Notes under the pieces: generated by a model
Told to the model about the DNA's origin: nothing
Databases searched by the model: none
Seen by the model: only the letters and a program-made list of their open reading frames with translations
Made by a program: the position numbers and the translations under genes
From: Salinibaculum rarum
GTDB taxonomy: Archaea > Halobacteriota > Halobacteria > Halobacteriales > Haloarculaceae
Assembly (NCBI RefSeq): GCF_030505615.1
Contig: NZ_CP129992.1
Location: forward strand, 186,001 to 250,000
Length of the DNA stretch: 64,000 nucleotides
Reading direction: 5' to 3'
In this document: positions 41,264 to 50,095 of the stretch, one piece after another
Layout of the letters: every line of letters begins with the position of its first letter
Position numbering within the stretch: the stretch's first letter is position 1

Positions 41264-42367
41264 GACTAACTTATTGAGATAGTTGTCAAGATGATTCTCG
41301 ATCCACGAGGAGGCGAAGCTAAGTTGGTTGGTCAAATTTCCGAACAGTTCTGTGATTCGTCTTCGATACTCATCTCCACCTTCGACAATGAATGGCGAAG
41401 ATTCCCACTTGAGACTCTTCCAAACTGGCTCGATCGGATTGAGATCGGGCGATCCCACTGGAAGAAATATCAAATCTATCCCGAGTTCGTGTGCTCGCTT
41501 GCGCGTGTACTTACACACGTGTGACGAGAAATTATCCAACACGAGCAGAATCCGCTTGCCAGGATTCTGCTCGCGGACCTTCTCGAAACACCCGCAAATC
41601 TTCTCTTTCTCCTGATTCGGTGGAAACGACAGGACACTCTCACCGTTGAGGGCGTAGAATCCAGCTGCTGGTGTGTCGATCTTCACCAACTTCCGCTCAA
41701 TGTGTGGCTCATCAACCGTATACATCCGCTGAGAATTGTCCCACGGTTGTGGGTGAGAGATATCGAAGAATCCGACAACAGCGCCTCCGTCTGTTCGGAT
41801 ATCCTCGTCGCGGTCCCAGTCTTCGTCGTCAGTATCATCTTCGCGTTTGTTGTGAGGTTGCTCAAGAGCCTCCTCGTCGAACGCGTACCTGACGCGTTCG
41901 TCGAGGATTTCTTCGGCGTTCTCTGGTCGCTTAGGGCGTTTTGTTCGAGGAATGGCGTAGTGGAGGCCGAGTTTATCCAGAAACGTTGGGAGGTAATGTG
42001 GGTGATATTCGACATCGAACTCCTCGTTGAGAAGATGCTGAATCTCTTGTTTCTTCCAGGGCTGTCCCTCACGGAGGCGTGCAATGAGTTGTTCTTGTTC
42101 TGCTTCGTCGAGCTTCGGGGGCCTGCCGCCCCCGAAGTTCGGCGTCAGTTTTCCGAGTCCACCTTCGTTCCACCGTGTCACCCAGTTACTTGCCGTTCCT
42201 TGTGAGATCCCTATATCTTCGGCAGCAGTTGCCAGCGTTGCACCATTGTAGAGCCGTTTGAGAAAGGTGAGGCGTTTGTATTCCTTTATGTCGTCTGCCT
42301 CAGCCTGTAATCGGTCAAGTTCTCCCTCACTCAGATGTTTGACGACATTTCTCTCACGGCCAACCAT
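41261..42367 (-). CDS. IS630-family transposase
   Basis: 368 residues, intact. N-terminal helix-turn-helix (GATLATAAEDIGISQGTASN, then a second one with PWKKQEIQHLLNEEF) and a DDE domain: VVGFFDISHP, LLVLDNFSSHVCKY (second Asp) and the NPIE motif SPDLNPIEPVWKSLK (Glu). The stop codon lies at the junction with the other insertion sequence. The element probably spans about 41264-42418 between TA dinucleotides, but terminal repeats are weak by eye. Confidence 0.85.
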   Translation of the reverse strand: MVGRERNVVKHLSEGELDRLQAEADDIKEYKRLTFLKRLYNGATLATAAEDIGISQGTASNWVTRWNEGGLGKLTPNFGGGRPPKLDEAEQEQLIARLREGQPWKKQEIQHLLNEEFDVEYHPHYLPTFLDKLGLHYAIPRTKRPKRPENAEEILDERVRYAFDEEALEQPHNKREDDTDDEDWDRDEDIRTDGGAVVGFFDISHPQPWDNSQRMYTVDEPHIERKLVKIDTPAAGFYALNGESVLSFPPNQEKEKICGCFEKVREQNPGKRILLVLDNFSSHVCKYTRKRAHELGIDLIFLPVGSPDLNPIEPVWKSLKWESSPFIVEGGDEYRRRITELFGNLTNQLSFASSWIENHLDNYLNKLV

Positions 42368-42609
42368 ACACCGTCCAACTCACGCCAGCTTCACAAAAGC
42401 TTCCCTGAGATACTAGCGGAGACCATCCCTGGAGAAATTCAATTAGCCCTTGCTGAGGGTACATATCCCTCCGATTGGTCGCCTGTTACGAGATAGTGGC
42501 GAAATTCATCGGGGCTAAACACGTACGTGAAATATATAGGAGATTCGGCCAATTCTTGGGTCTTTCCCGAGGCGAAACTTACTGGTAGCGCGGTCAGAAA
42601 CACCACACT
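42368..42609. promoter_or_regulatory. Spacer with promoter of the first glycan-locus gene
   Basis: The left part is the end of the IS630-type element. AAATATATAGG at about 42530-42540 is the likely TATA box region for the gene starting at 42610, though the distance (about 70 bases) implies a short leader. No small gene seen. Confidence 0.35.
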
Positions 42610-43965
42610 ATGACAGGCGACCCGTCGGGTGGACAACCGAATATCTTACTGGTCACTATTGACTCTTTGCGGGCAGATCATGTGTATTCTAACGCCGCCG
42701 AGACGCCGTCGCTTGACAGACTCGTTGAGCGTGGACGTAGCTACAGCACAGCGTTTGCACAGGGCCCGTTCACGACGTTCTCAATGCCGTCGCTTTTTAC
42801 TTCCCAGTATCCCAGCGACCTCCAGTATACCGAACTCACCGAAAGCACGATTGGAGTCTCTATCGGGGACAATCCGACGATAGGGACTGTCCTATGCGAG
42901 AATGGATACGAGACAGCGGGCTTTCATTCGAACCCTCTGTTGTCGAACCTGTTTGGCTTCGATCGCGGGTTTGATGTCTTCGACGCTCGTCTACCGATGG
43001 ACGGTATTGACGCACTGTCGGGCCGTACAAAGGTCCTGGCAGACAAGCTCTTGCGCCTCGTCCGAAAGCACCCCTATCTCCCGGCAGAGAAGTTAACTCA
43101 AAGAGGTCTGGATTGGCTTGACAGCCGCGACGGCGACGAACCGTTTTTCCTCTGGTTGCACTATATGGACGTCCACGGACCCTACCAGCCCAAGTCTGGT
43201 AATTCCTACTGGAACAAGTACCGCGGCGAGCGACTATGGCGAAAGGCTGTCACCAGTCCAACCGAAATTACCGACGACGAGCGGGAGACGCTTCGGGCAT
43301 GGTATCGCGAGGAGGTTACCTACACCGACCGCTGTCTCGGGCGGTTCCTTGACGGCCTCCGCGAGCGCGACCAGTTCGCCGACACCGTCGTCGCCGTCAC
43401 GGCCGATCACGGCGAACAGTTCGGCGAACACGGAACGTACTCACACCCCCACCAGCTCTACGACGAACTACTTCACGTGCCGCTTGTGTTTGCTGGACCG
43501 GACTGCGACTCGACGACAGTTGACGAGATCGTCGAACTGACGGACATCGCACCAACGCTCGCGACAATGGCCGGCTCGTCAGTTCCTGACGCGTTTGTCG
43601 GCGATCCGCTACCCGGATTCGACGATCGTGGACACGAACCAGCGGACGACCGAACCTCGGGTGACGGGGTCGCCATCGCCGAAGCCAACCTCGTGCCCGA
43701 CTACGCCGGTTGTGTGCGTACCGACCGGTGGAAGTACATTCGAGACGGCGACAGCGAACTCCTGTTCGACCTCTCAGCCGACCCGACCGAACAGACAGAT
43801 ATCGGCGACGACGAGGAAGCGCGGCGCGCGGAGCTCGCGGAGCACCTCGACGACCATCTCGCCGTTGACGGCCGGTCAGCAGGATCGGATGGGTCTGTCG
43901 CCACAGTCGATATCGACGGTCAGGGGACGGAAGAACGGTTGAAGGATCTGGGCTATCTGGAGTGA
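42610..43965 (+). CDS. Sulfatase-fold enzyme (alkaline phosphatase superfamily)
   Basis: A 451-residue cytosolic or surface-linked hydrolase/transferase. The metal site appears as ILLVTIDSLRADHV, the nucleophile loop as TTFSMPSLFTSQYP, and the C-terminal metal residues as VVAVTADHGEQFGEHG and SHPHQLYDELLHVPL. True sulfatases need Cys (or Ser) in CxPxR for formylglycine; here it is S-M-P-S without Arg, so Thr or Ser is the nucleophile and phospho-transfer (as in phosphoglycerol transferases) is as likely as sulfate hydrolysis. No signal peptide. First gene of the glycan locus. Confidence 0.85.
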   Translation: MTGDPSGGQPNILLVTIDSLRADHVYSNAAETPSLDRLVERGRSYSTAFAQGPFTTFSMPSLFTSQYPSDLQYTELTESTIGVSIGDNPTIGTVLCENGYETAGFHSNPLLSNLFGFDRGFDVFDARLPMDGIDALSGRTKVLADKLLRLVRKHPYLPAEKLTQRGLDWLDSRDGDEPFFLWLHYMDVHGPYQPKSGNSYWNKYRGERLWRKAVTSPTEITDDERETLRAWYREEVTYTDRCLGRFLDGLRERDQFADTVVAVTADHGEQFGEHGTYSHPHQLYDELLHVPLVFAGPDCDSTTVDEIVELTDIAPTLATMAGSSVPDAFVGDPLPGFDDRGHEPADDRTSGDGVAIAEANLVPDYAGCVRTDRWKYIRDGDSELLFDLSADPTEQTDIGDDEEARRAELAEHLDDHLAVDGRSAGSDGSVATVDIDGQGTEERLKDLGYLE

Positions 43966-44010
43966 AAGGCAGTCCTTCGATGGCAAAAAGGACGACGCTG
44001 ACCGCGTCGC

Positions 44011-44937
44011 TTACAGGTAATACTCGACTGTCTTATCCAGTCCGTCCTCAAACGACCACTCCGGTTGCCACCCGAGTGCGTCGGTCTTGGTGGTGTCGAG
44101 CGCGTACCGCTGGTCGTGGCCTGGACGGTCTTCCACAAACGTGATCTGGTCTTCGGTGCCGCCGACAGCGTCGAGAATCGCCCTAGTGACTCCAAGAACG
44201 CTCCGCTCGTCTCCGGACCCGACGTTGTAGATATTCCCAGGATCACCCTCACGAAGGACTATATCGAGGGCGCGACAGTTGTCCTCAACGTAAATCCACT
44301 CGCGGATATTGGTCCCGTCGCCATACACCGGAAGATCCGCACCTTCAGCGGCTTTCTGGATGAATTTCGGGATGAGCTTTTCCGCGTGTTGTCGGGGGCC
44401 GTAATTGTTGCAGGTGCGAGTGATGAGAACCGGAAGACCGTGCGTCATCTGGTAACTCATTGCGAGTAGGTCGGCACCAGCTTTCGTCGCAGCGTACGGA
44501 TTTCTTGGCATCAGTCGGTCGTTCGCGCTGAACTCTCCGTCGATGACCTGACCGTATACCTCGTCAGTCGAGATCTGGAGGAAGCGGTCAATCTCGGCGT
44601 CAACGGCGGCTTCGAGCAGTGTCTGGGCACCCCCGACGTTCGTTCTGACGAACGACTGTGCGCCCTCGATCGCCCGGTCGACGTGTGATTCTGCTGCAAA
44701 GTTGACGATGGCGTCAACGTCCGTAACGAGTTCGGAAACCAGTTCGCGATCACAGATGTCCCCCTCGACAAACTGGTGGCGCGGGTGGTCAAGAACCCCA
44801 TCAAGGTTCGACCGCGATCCAGCGTACGTCAATGCGTCGAGCGTGACGATTTCGTCATCATCGTGTTCGTATAATACATGCTGGACGAAGTTCGACCCGA
44901 TGAACCCGGCACCGCCAGTGACGAGAATACGCATCAT
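44011..44937 (-). CDS. rmlB: dTDP-glucose 4,6-dehydratase
   Basis: Second step of dTDP-sugar synthesis, making dTDP-4-keto-6-deoxyglucose. The protein begins MRILVTGGAGFIGSNFV, has FAAESHVDRAI, ISTDEVYGQV (catalytic Asp-Glu), YAATKAGAD (Tyr-x-x-x-Lys) and ITRTCNNYGPRQHAEKLIP, all typical of RmlB. About 309 residues. It is the last of five genes on the minus strand (glycosyltransferase, RmlC-like, RmlA, zinc ribbon, RmlB). Two adjacent ATGs are possible starts. Confidence 0.94.
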   Translation of the reverse strand: MMRILVTGGAGFIGSNFVQHVLYEHDDDEIVTLDALTYAGSRSNLDGVLDHPRHQFVEGDICDRELVSELVTDVDAIVNFAAESHVDRAIEGAQSFVRTNVGGAQTLLEAAVDAEIDRFLQISTDEVYGQVIDGEFSANDRLMPRNPYAATKAGADLLAMSYQMTHGLPVLITRTCNNYGPRQHAEKLIPKFIQKAAEGADLPVYGDGTNIREWIYVEDNCRALDIVLREGDPGNIYNVGSGDERSVLGVTRAILDAVGGTEDQITFVEDRPGHDQRYALDTTKTDALGWQPEWSFEDGLDKTVEYYL

Positions 44938-44986
44938 CACCGAGATTTGCGATACCTATTTACAATACTGTCGGAATGCGGTGCCG

Positions 44987-45169
44987 TTAGGACAGCTCGT
45001 ATCGGCCTCGATTGTCGAGGAAATGGTCTCGTGCGTCGGCGGGGAGGTCCTCGAAGCGGAGCAATTCCCGGCAGTCGAGCCCGGGGCAGTTCATCACGCG
45101 ATTCGCTTCGAGTTCGTTTGCGGCGATGATGGTGCCACATGCAGGACAGGTGAGTGTGATGATTCGCAT
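44987..45169 (-). CDS. 60-residue zinc-ribbon protein
   Basis: Starts at ATG 45169, MRIITLTCPACGTIIAANEL, with a second Cys pair in MNCPGLDCRELLRF, so four Cys can hold one zinc. The C-terminus is an acidic helix (LPADARDHFLDNRGRYEL). It lies between rmlA (two bases away) and rmlB in one operon. Not a known Rml component. Function unknown. Confidence 0.75.
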   Translation of the reverse strand: MRIITLTCPACGTIIAANELEANRVMNCPGLDCRELLRFEDLPADARDHFLDNRGRYELS

Positions 45170-45171
45170 TA

Positions 45172-46245
45172 TTAGAGTTTGAGCTGGGAGTTCTCTCCGA
45201 CGACAAGACGCCGCCCTTCGGGCAAGTGATCGTCCGCGCTCTCGACATTCGTGCACCGACCAAGCAGGCTGTCGACGATACGGCCCGAAGCTGTGAGAGT
45301 GGAGTCACCGATCACGACACTGTTCTCGATGTGGATCCCGTCGAGAGTCGAGTTCGGACCGAGTGAGGTGTAGGGGCCGACGTATGTCCCGCTTTTGACA
45401 ACGGTGTCGTCGGCGATCGAGACGGGGCCACGGACGACGGCACCGTCTTCGATGACAGCCGACTCGGCAAGTTCTATCCGGCCCTTCGTTTCGGCCCCAT
45501 CCTCGACGGTACCTCGACGCTCAAGCGTCGTCTCTTCAAGAACGAGACGGTTTGCTTCGAGAATGTCCTCCGGTTTCCCAGTGTCTTTCCACCAGCCAGT
45601 GACGACGTGTGAGTCGATCTCGTAGCCATCGTCGAGGAGGAGATGGATCGCATCCGTGATCTCGAGTTCGCCGCGCCACGACGGTTCGAGTCGCTCGATG
45701 GCGTCGAAGATGGCTGGCGAGAAAACGTACATCCCGATTAGCGCGAGGTCCGTCGGCGGGTCATCGGGTTTCTCAACGAGTCCCGTGACGTTCTGGTCGT
45801 CATCGATGTCAACGACGCCGAACTGTCCCGGATAGTCGACCGCCTGCAACGCGATCCCCGCCCCGTATTTTCCCGCTTCGAAGCTCTCGACGAGGTCCGA
45901 GATCCCCTCGTTGAGAATATTATCTCCCAGATACATGACGAAGTCGTCGCCGTTGACAAAATCCCGGGCACACCCGGCCGCGTGAGCGAGTCCAAGCGGA
46001 TTCCCTTGCACAATATACGTAATGTCCACACCGTATTCCGAGCCATCACCGAGTAGTTCCTGAATCTCCTCGCGACCCTTGTTCCCGAGTACAACACCAA
46101 TCTCGGTGATGTTCGCTTCCTTGAGGTCCTCGATCGCGTATTCGAGGACCGGTTTATTCGCGACTGGAACCAACTGTTTCGGACCGGTGTGTGTTATCGG
46201 GCGGAGCCGCGAGCCCGTCCCGCCCGAGAGAAGGACGCCTTTCAT
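45172..46245 (-). CDS. rmlA: Glucose-1-phosphate thymidylyltransferase (long, StrD/RmlA type)
   Basis: Makes dTDP-glucose. The N-terminal domain has GVLLSGGTGSRLRPITHTGP (nucleotide site), PKQLVPVANKPVLEYAIED, YLGDNIL, GLVEKPDDPP and GWWKDTGKPEDILEAN. Unlike the short bacterial RmlA, a C-terminal left-handed beta helix follows (AVIEDGAVVRGPVSIADD and similar), as in archaeal and StrD-like enzymes. Start at ATG 46245, five bases after the RmlC-like stop; a GTG at 46257 is an alternative. Confidence 0.92.
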   Translation of the reverse strand: MKGVLLSGGTGSRLRPITHTGPKQLVPVANKPVLEYAIEDLKEANITEIGVVLGNKGREEIQELLGDGSEYGVDITYIVQGNPLGLAHAAGCARDFVNGDDFVMYLGDNILNEGISDLVESFEAGKYGAGIALQAVDYPGQFGVVDIDDDQNVTGLVEKPDDPPTDLALIGMYVFSPAIFDAIERLEPSWRGELEITDAIHLLLDDGYEIDSHVVTGWWKDTGKPEDILEANRLVLEETTLERRGTVEDGAETKGRIELAESAVIEDGAVVRGPVSIADDTVVKSGTYVGPYTSLGPNSTLDGIHIENSVVIGDSTLTASGRIVDSLLGRCTNVESADDHLPEGRRLVVGENSQLKL

Positions 46246-46249
46246 CTGT

Positions 46250-46720
46250 TCACCCACTTGCTTCTTCGTCCCAGTTCAAAGGGATTTCGTCTGTATCATA
46301 GGGGAGCCGTTCCTCGTCGGGGTTCTCGTAGTCGTAGAGGTTCGTCGGGAAGTTGACGAGCATCGCCGGCTCGTCGCCAATCGCTTTGAACCCGTGCCAA
46401 CAGTCACCCGGAATGCGAACGACCGCTTGGTCGTGTTCACCGACAACGAGTGTGTCCAGTTCGCCGTCCGTGGGTGACCCGTCCCGATCGTCGTAGATCC
46501 CCACCTTGATCCGGCCTTTCGGACAGACGAAGTGGTCAACCTGCCCTCTGGTGTGACGGTGCCAGGCTCTGGTGATCCCCGGGTAGGTCATTGAGTAGTA
46601 GCTCATCGCCGGGTTGGAGTCGTATTCTTCCCAGTCTTCACGAAAGATCTCAACGAGATGGCCACGCTCGTCGGCGTTCACCTGGAGATCGCGGACTTCC
46701 ACGTCGTGGATAGTAGGCAT
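46250..46720 (-). CDS. RmlC-like dTDP-sugar 3,5-epimerase (cupin)
   Basis: A 156-residue cupin of the RmlC family, somewhat shorter than standard (about 180). Seen: ADERGHLVEIFREDW, the catalytic His in ITRAWHRHTRGQVDHFVCPKG, KVGIYDDRDGSPT, and VRIPGDCWHGFKAIG, then NFPTNLYDYENPDE. The usual RGLHxQ is altered to RAWHRHTRGQ. Acts on dTDP-4-keto-6-deoxyhexose; no RmlD reductase is nearby, so the final sugar may not be rhamnose. Confidence 0.83.
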   Translation of the reverse strand: MPTIHDVEVRDLQVNADERGHLVEIFREDWEEYDSNPAMSYYSMTYPGITRAWHRHTRGQVDHFVCPKGRIKVGIYDDRDGSPTDGELDTLVVGEHDQAVVRIPGDCWHGFKAIGDEPAMLVNFPTNLYDYENPDEERLPYDTDEIPLNWDEEASG

Positions 46721-46837
46721 GAACGGTTAATCGATATCACACGACTTGAAGCTACTTATCGGCAGAATCGACTCCGTTCGGAACCCGGTGACTGCTCGCC
46801 CGGACCGCGAACCCGTGGGAGTTGATGTCGATCGCGA

Positions 46838-47746
46838 CTACGGGTAGGGACCTTTGCCTGTTTTTCCTGCGAGTCCATCGAATGCACCTCTGAGGAGTGC
46901 AACCAGTCCGGCGAATTCCGCGTGATAGACCCGTCTCGCGGTCTGGTAGCACAGGTACCGGAGGATGTGTGGGTAAAACGATGCGCTGTCGACCAAGGTA
47001 GGGAAATTCCGGGCAAAGATGAACCGGTTTCGCATGTTGTAATACGAGCGGATTGGTGCGATGGAGCCACCGCTGGTATTGCTGACACCGTGATACACCC
47101 GTCCCGGAAGGTACGTTTTGATCGCAAAACCTGCACGGGTTATCCGGGTACAGTAATCTAGGTCCCCGTAGTACATGAAGTATTCCTCGGGGTATAGGCC
47201 GACCCTCTCGAACACGGCTGGCCGGATCAGTGCAGCGATAAACGGCACGTAGTCATTGTCGATGAGGTCGGAGCCTGCTTCGACGGGTGGATACTCGTAG
47301 TCCGGCGTCGCCGTCTCGTGCCGGATTACCCCGCGACGGAAGTGGCATTCCCTACCCTCCAGACCCGTGTACACCTGCGGCGTGAGTATGCCGATATCGG
47401 GGTCGGCCTCCATCGTCTCAACCAATCCTTCGAAGAGCTGGTCGGTCGAAAACGTAACGTCGTTGTTCACCATCATGACGTAATCGGCACTGCGTTCAGT
47501 CGCCCACCGAACGCCACGGTTGTGACCGGGACCGAATCCCAAGTTTTCATCCAGAAATAGTGTCGAGATTTCCGGAAACTCCTTTGCCAGCCTTCGACCG
47601 GAGTCGTCCATGGAGCCGTTGTCAACGAGTAACACCTCCAGATTCGGATACGTGACGCCAAGCAACGATTCGATACACTCTCGGGTATCTTCGTAATTAT
47701 TCCAGTTCAGAACACTGCAGACAATATACGGCTCCGTTTCGCTCAT
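46838..47746 (-). CDS. Family 2 glycosyltransferase (rhamnosyltransferase-like)
   Basis: About 302 residues. The GT-A fold shows VCSVLNWNNYEDTRECIESL, EVLLVDNGSMDDS, GFGPGHNRGVRWA and the metal site MMVNNDVTF, followed by FIAALIRPAVFERVGLYPEE and a C-terminal membrane-associated helix region. The ATG at 47746 (MSETEPYIV) is chosen; the frame upstream is Ser/Thr-rich without haloarchaeal character. First gene of the dTDP-sugar operon. Acceptor unknown. Confidence 0.88.
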   Translation of the reverse strand: MSETEPYIVCSVLNWNNYEDTRECIESLLGVTYPNLEVLLVDNGSMDDSGRRLAKEFPEISTLFLDENLGFGPGHNRGVRWATERSADYVMMVNNDVTFSTDQLFEGLVETMEADPDIGILTPQVYTGLEGRECHFRRGVIRHETATPDYEYPPVEAGSDLIDNDYVPFIAALIRPAVFERVGLYPEEYFMYYGDLDYCTRITRAGFAIKTYLPGRVYHGVSNTSGGSIAPIRSYYNMRNRFIFARNFPTLVDSASFYPHILRYLCYQTARRVYHAEFAGLVALLRGAFDGLAGKTGKGPYP

Positions 47747-47838
47747 GACGATACTCGACTGATGAATCCCGCTTCTCTTATAAGAACGGGTCGACGACCG
47801 ACGAGTCATTCCATTGCGGGTTAAGGAATGGATTGATG

Positions 47839-48767
47839 TGCTCTGTTGAATAGATTCTGAGTTATGGTTAGAGCGGCTCACAAAGAGATTCTATGTTGAT
47901 GATGGCGAACATGAGGACGATTTCACGGAACTGTCGATACCAGCCCAGCGCTCGCACGGCGTCGCCGAGCGAGAGCTTCGTTGTCGAGTAGGAGGTTTCC
48001 GCCATCCAGCGCTGAGAGTCCCCTTTTGACCGAATGAGCGCGTTATTCGCAGTTGCATTCAGTGACGAACCACGGTAGTGAACGAGGTTGTCGAGATCCA
48101 GTGCAGCAATCTCGTATTCAGTGTGCCAGTCTTGGAACCCGTTGTCAGCAGCCACTGAGAGCAGGTCGTCCGCTGGAACGCGGACGACCTGCGGGCCGGT
48201 CTTGGTATCGTGTTGCCAGCGTGCTGAGATATGTACATCGAGTACGGCAAGCGATTCCACATCGGTTAATTTCGTCACTTTCAGCGTCTGAACAGAGTTT
48301 CCAGAGCGTTGGCGGTAATACGATGACGAGATGCGGCGGTCGAAGAACGTGCTATCGAGTGCTGCATGATCGGACTGCGGGTGTTGCTGCGCTGAAACGC
48401 GCAGCAACGCCCGCCAGACCCACATCTTCAGCCGGTCAAAGGATTTGTAGATCGTCGTGTAGTCCGGGAGATCGTCTTGATCAAGATCAAGAGCGTCACG
48501 GAGTTCCGACATGTATTCCAGCCGATTCGGCGTTACACGGTAGCTGTGGTCTTCTTCGAGGCGAAAACAGTGCAAGACGACGTGAACCCAGCGGGCGAAC
48601 CCGCCGCTGGCGGGCTCGCCCGCGTGCTTCCCTAACGCTTGTTTGGCTAGGTGCCGACACTGCTCAACGAAGTCGAGGATATCGATCTCCATAGGCAGAG
48701 TCGAATTCCTCGGCTTCACCCTTCTACTCGGTGGTATCTGCCGATTAGATCGCTATTCAACACGGCA
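47839..48767 (-). mobile_element. IS5-type insertion sequence (ISH1-like group)
   Basis: Terminal inverted repeats TGCTCTGTTGAATAG (47839-47853) and, reading inward from the right, TGCCGTGTTGAATAG (48767-48753), 13 of 15 matching. Flanks GATTGATG (47831-47838) and GATTGATT (48768-48775) look like a seven- to eight-base target duplication. Length 929 bases. It separates the glycosyltransferase promoter from the aminotransferase gene. Confidence 0.8.
47868..48719 (-). CDS. IS5-family transposase
   Basis: 283 residues, intact. DDE residues are seen in HAALDSTFFDRR (first Asp), LLSVAADNGFQDW (second Asp) and MAETSYSTTKLSLG (Glu and Lys seven apart). The N-terminal half is helical DNA-binding. 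A start nine codons later (48692) is also possible. Confidence 0.87.
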   Translation of the reverse strand: MKPRNSTLPMEIDILDFVEQCRHLAKQALGKHAGEPASGGFARWVHVVLHCFRLEEDHSYRVTPNRLEYMSELRDALDLDQDDLPDYTTIYKSFDRLKMWVWRALLRVSAQQHPQSDHAALDSTFFDRRISSSYYRQRSGNSVQTLKVTKLTDVESLAVLDVHISARWQHDTKTGPQVVRVPADDLLSVAADNGFQDWHTEYEIAALDLDNLVHYRGSSLNATANNALIRSKGDSQRWMAETSYSTTKLSLGDAVRALGWYRQFREIVLMFAIINIESLCEPL

Positions 48768-48891
48768 GATTGATTAGTTCTCAAGGCTCGTATCGTCGCA
48801 ACCCGCCCGCCGTAGAGACCGGAGATACACTCGAAGAAACCCACACACGCTGTTCGAAAACCTATTGAAACCGGACACCAAGTATTGCAAC

Positions 48892-50001
48892 ATGATTCCT
48901 GTCTCCCGTCCCGACGTCGGTATCGCCGAACTGAGAGAGATAGCAGAAGCGCTCGAGACGGGGTGGATCGGTTTCGGACCGAAGGTCGACGAGTTCGAAT
49001 CCGAATTCGGGGACAGGTACGAGTATGAGAATGTCATCGCGACGAACGCCGGGACGTCCGCGCTGGACTTGGCGATCAAAGCCAGCGACCTATCAGGGAC
49101 CGAGATACTGGTACCACCCATTACGTGGATTTCGACAGCGCACGTCGCGCGGTACAACGACTACGAAGTCGGCTTCGTTGACGTGGATCCGGAGACGCTG
49201 AACATGGATCCCAGCGTTCTGGCGGACCGAATTTCGGAGCAGACAGCCGCAGTGATCCCAGTACACTATGGCGGGCAACCGGTGGAGATTCCCGAGATTG
49301 TCGAAATCGCCCACGCACACGACGCTGTGGTCATCGAGGATGCGGCCCATGCCGTCGGCGCCACCTACGAGGACGAGTTCATCGGGACGACCGGCGACGT
49401 CGGGTGTTTCAGTTTCCAAGCGACGAAGCCGCTCACGACCGGCGAGGGCGGAGCACTCGTGACCGACGACGATGAACTGGCTAGGACAGCCCGACGGTTG
49501 AGCAAACTTGGGGTCGACAAGTCAACCCACGAACGGTCAGACGACGAGGGCTATGACTGGTATTACGAGGTGACCCACGTCGGGTACAAGTATTTCATGC
49601 ACGACATCTCGGCGGCGATGGGGCTGGTCCAACTCGAACGCCAGCCCGATCTCAGGGCCAAACGGCACGCGGTCGCGGACCGTTACGACAACGCGTTCGA
49701 GCGAATCGAAGAGACGACGCCGTTGCGCACGAAAGACCACGTCACACACGCCAGATACAACTACACGATGCGCGTTCCGGCGACAGAGCGTGACGCCCTG
49801 ATCGCACACCTGAACGAACGTGACATCGGGGCGAGCGTCCACTATATGCCGCTGTACAAACACCCGGTCTTCGAGAGACACGACCCCGACCTTCCGACGA
49901 CAGAAACAGTCTGGGAGGAACTGGTCACCATCCCCATGTCCCCGACACTCACGCCCGCGGAAGTCGACAGCGTGATTTCGGCTGTCGAGTCCTACGAGTG
50001 A
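48892..50001 (+). CDS. DegT/DnrJ/EryC1 sugar aminotransferase
   Basis: PLP enzyme adding an amino group to a keto sugar nucleotide. 369 residues from ATG 48892 (MIPVSRPDVG). Family marks: ETGWIGFGPKVDEFE, TNAGTSALDLAI, VIEDAAHAVGATYED, the Schiff-base Lys in FSFQATKPLTTGEGGALV, HDISAAMGLVQLE and the C-terminal YMPLYKHPVF. With RmlA/RmlB making dTDP-4-keto-6-deoxyglucose in the same locus, a 4-amino-4,6-dideoxy sugar is a reasonable product. An upstream in-frame ATG (48865) is less likely. Confidence 0.92.
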   Translation: MIPVSRPDVGIAELREIAEALETGWIGFGPKVDEFESEFGDRYEYENVIATNAGTSALDLAIKASDLSGTEILVPPITWISTAHVARYNDYEVGFVDVDPETLNMDPSVLADRISEQTAAVIPVHYGGQPVEIPEIVEIAHAHDAVVIEDAAHAVGATYEDEFIGTTGDVGCFSFQATKPLTTGEGGALVTDDDELARTARRLSKLGVDKSTHERSDDEGYDWYYEVTHVGYKYFMHDISAAMGLVQLERQPDLRAKRHAVADRYDNAFERIEETTPLRTKDHVTHARYNYTMRVPATERDALIAHLNERDIGASVHYMPLYKHPVFERHDPDLPTTETVWEELVTIPMSPTLTPAEVDSVISAVESYE

Positions 50002-50095
50002 CAATGGGTCGACGCAGTCACTCCCCACGGTCCGGCGTCGACGACCGGGCTCGGCCGTTTCGCGCCCGCCCGTCGGATGACCGAGGTGACAGTCG

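Noticed and set aside
42610-43965. Formylglycine-dependent arylsulfatase
   Set aside because: The Cys/Ser-x-Pro-x-Arg motif is not present, so the specific sulfatase label is not supported.
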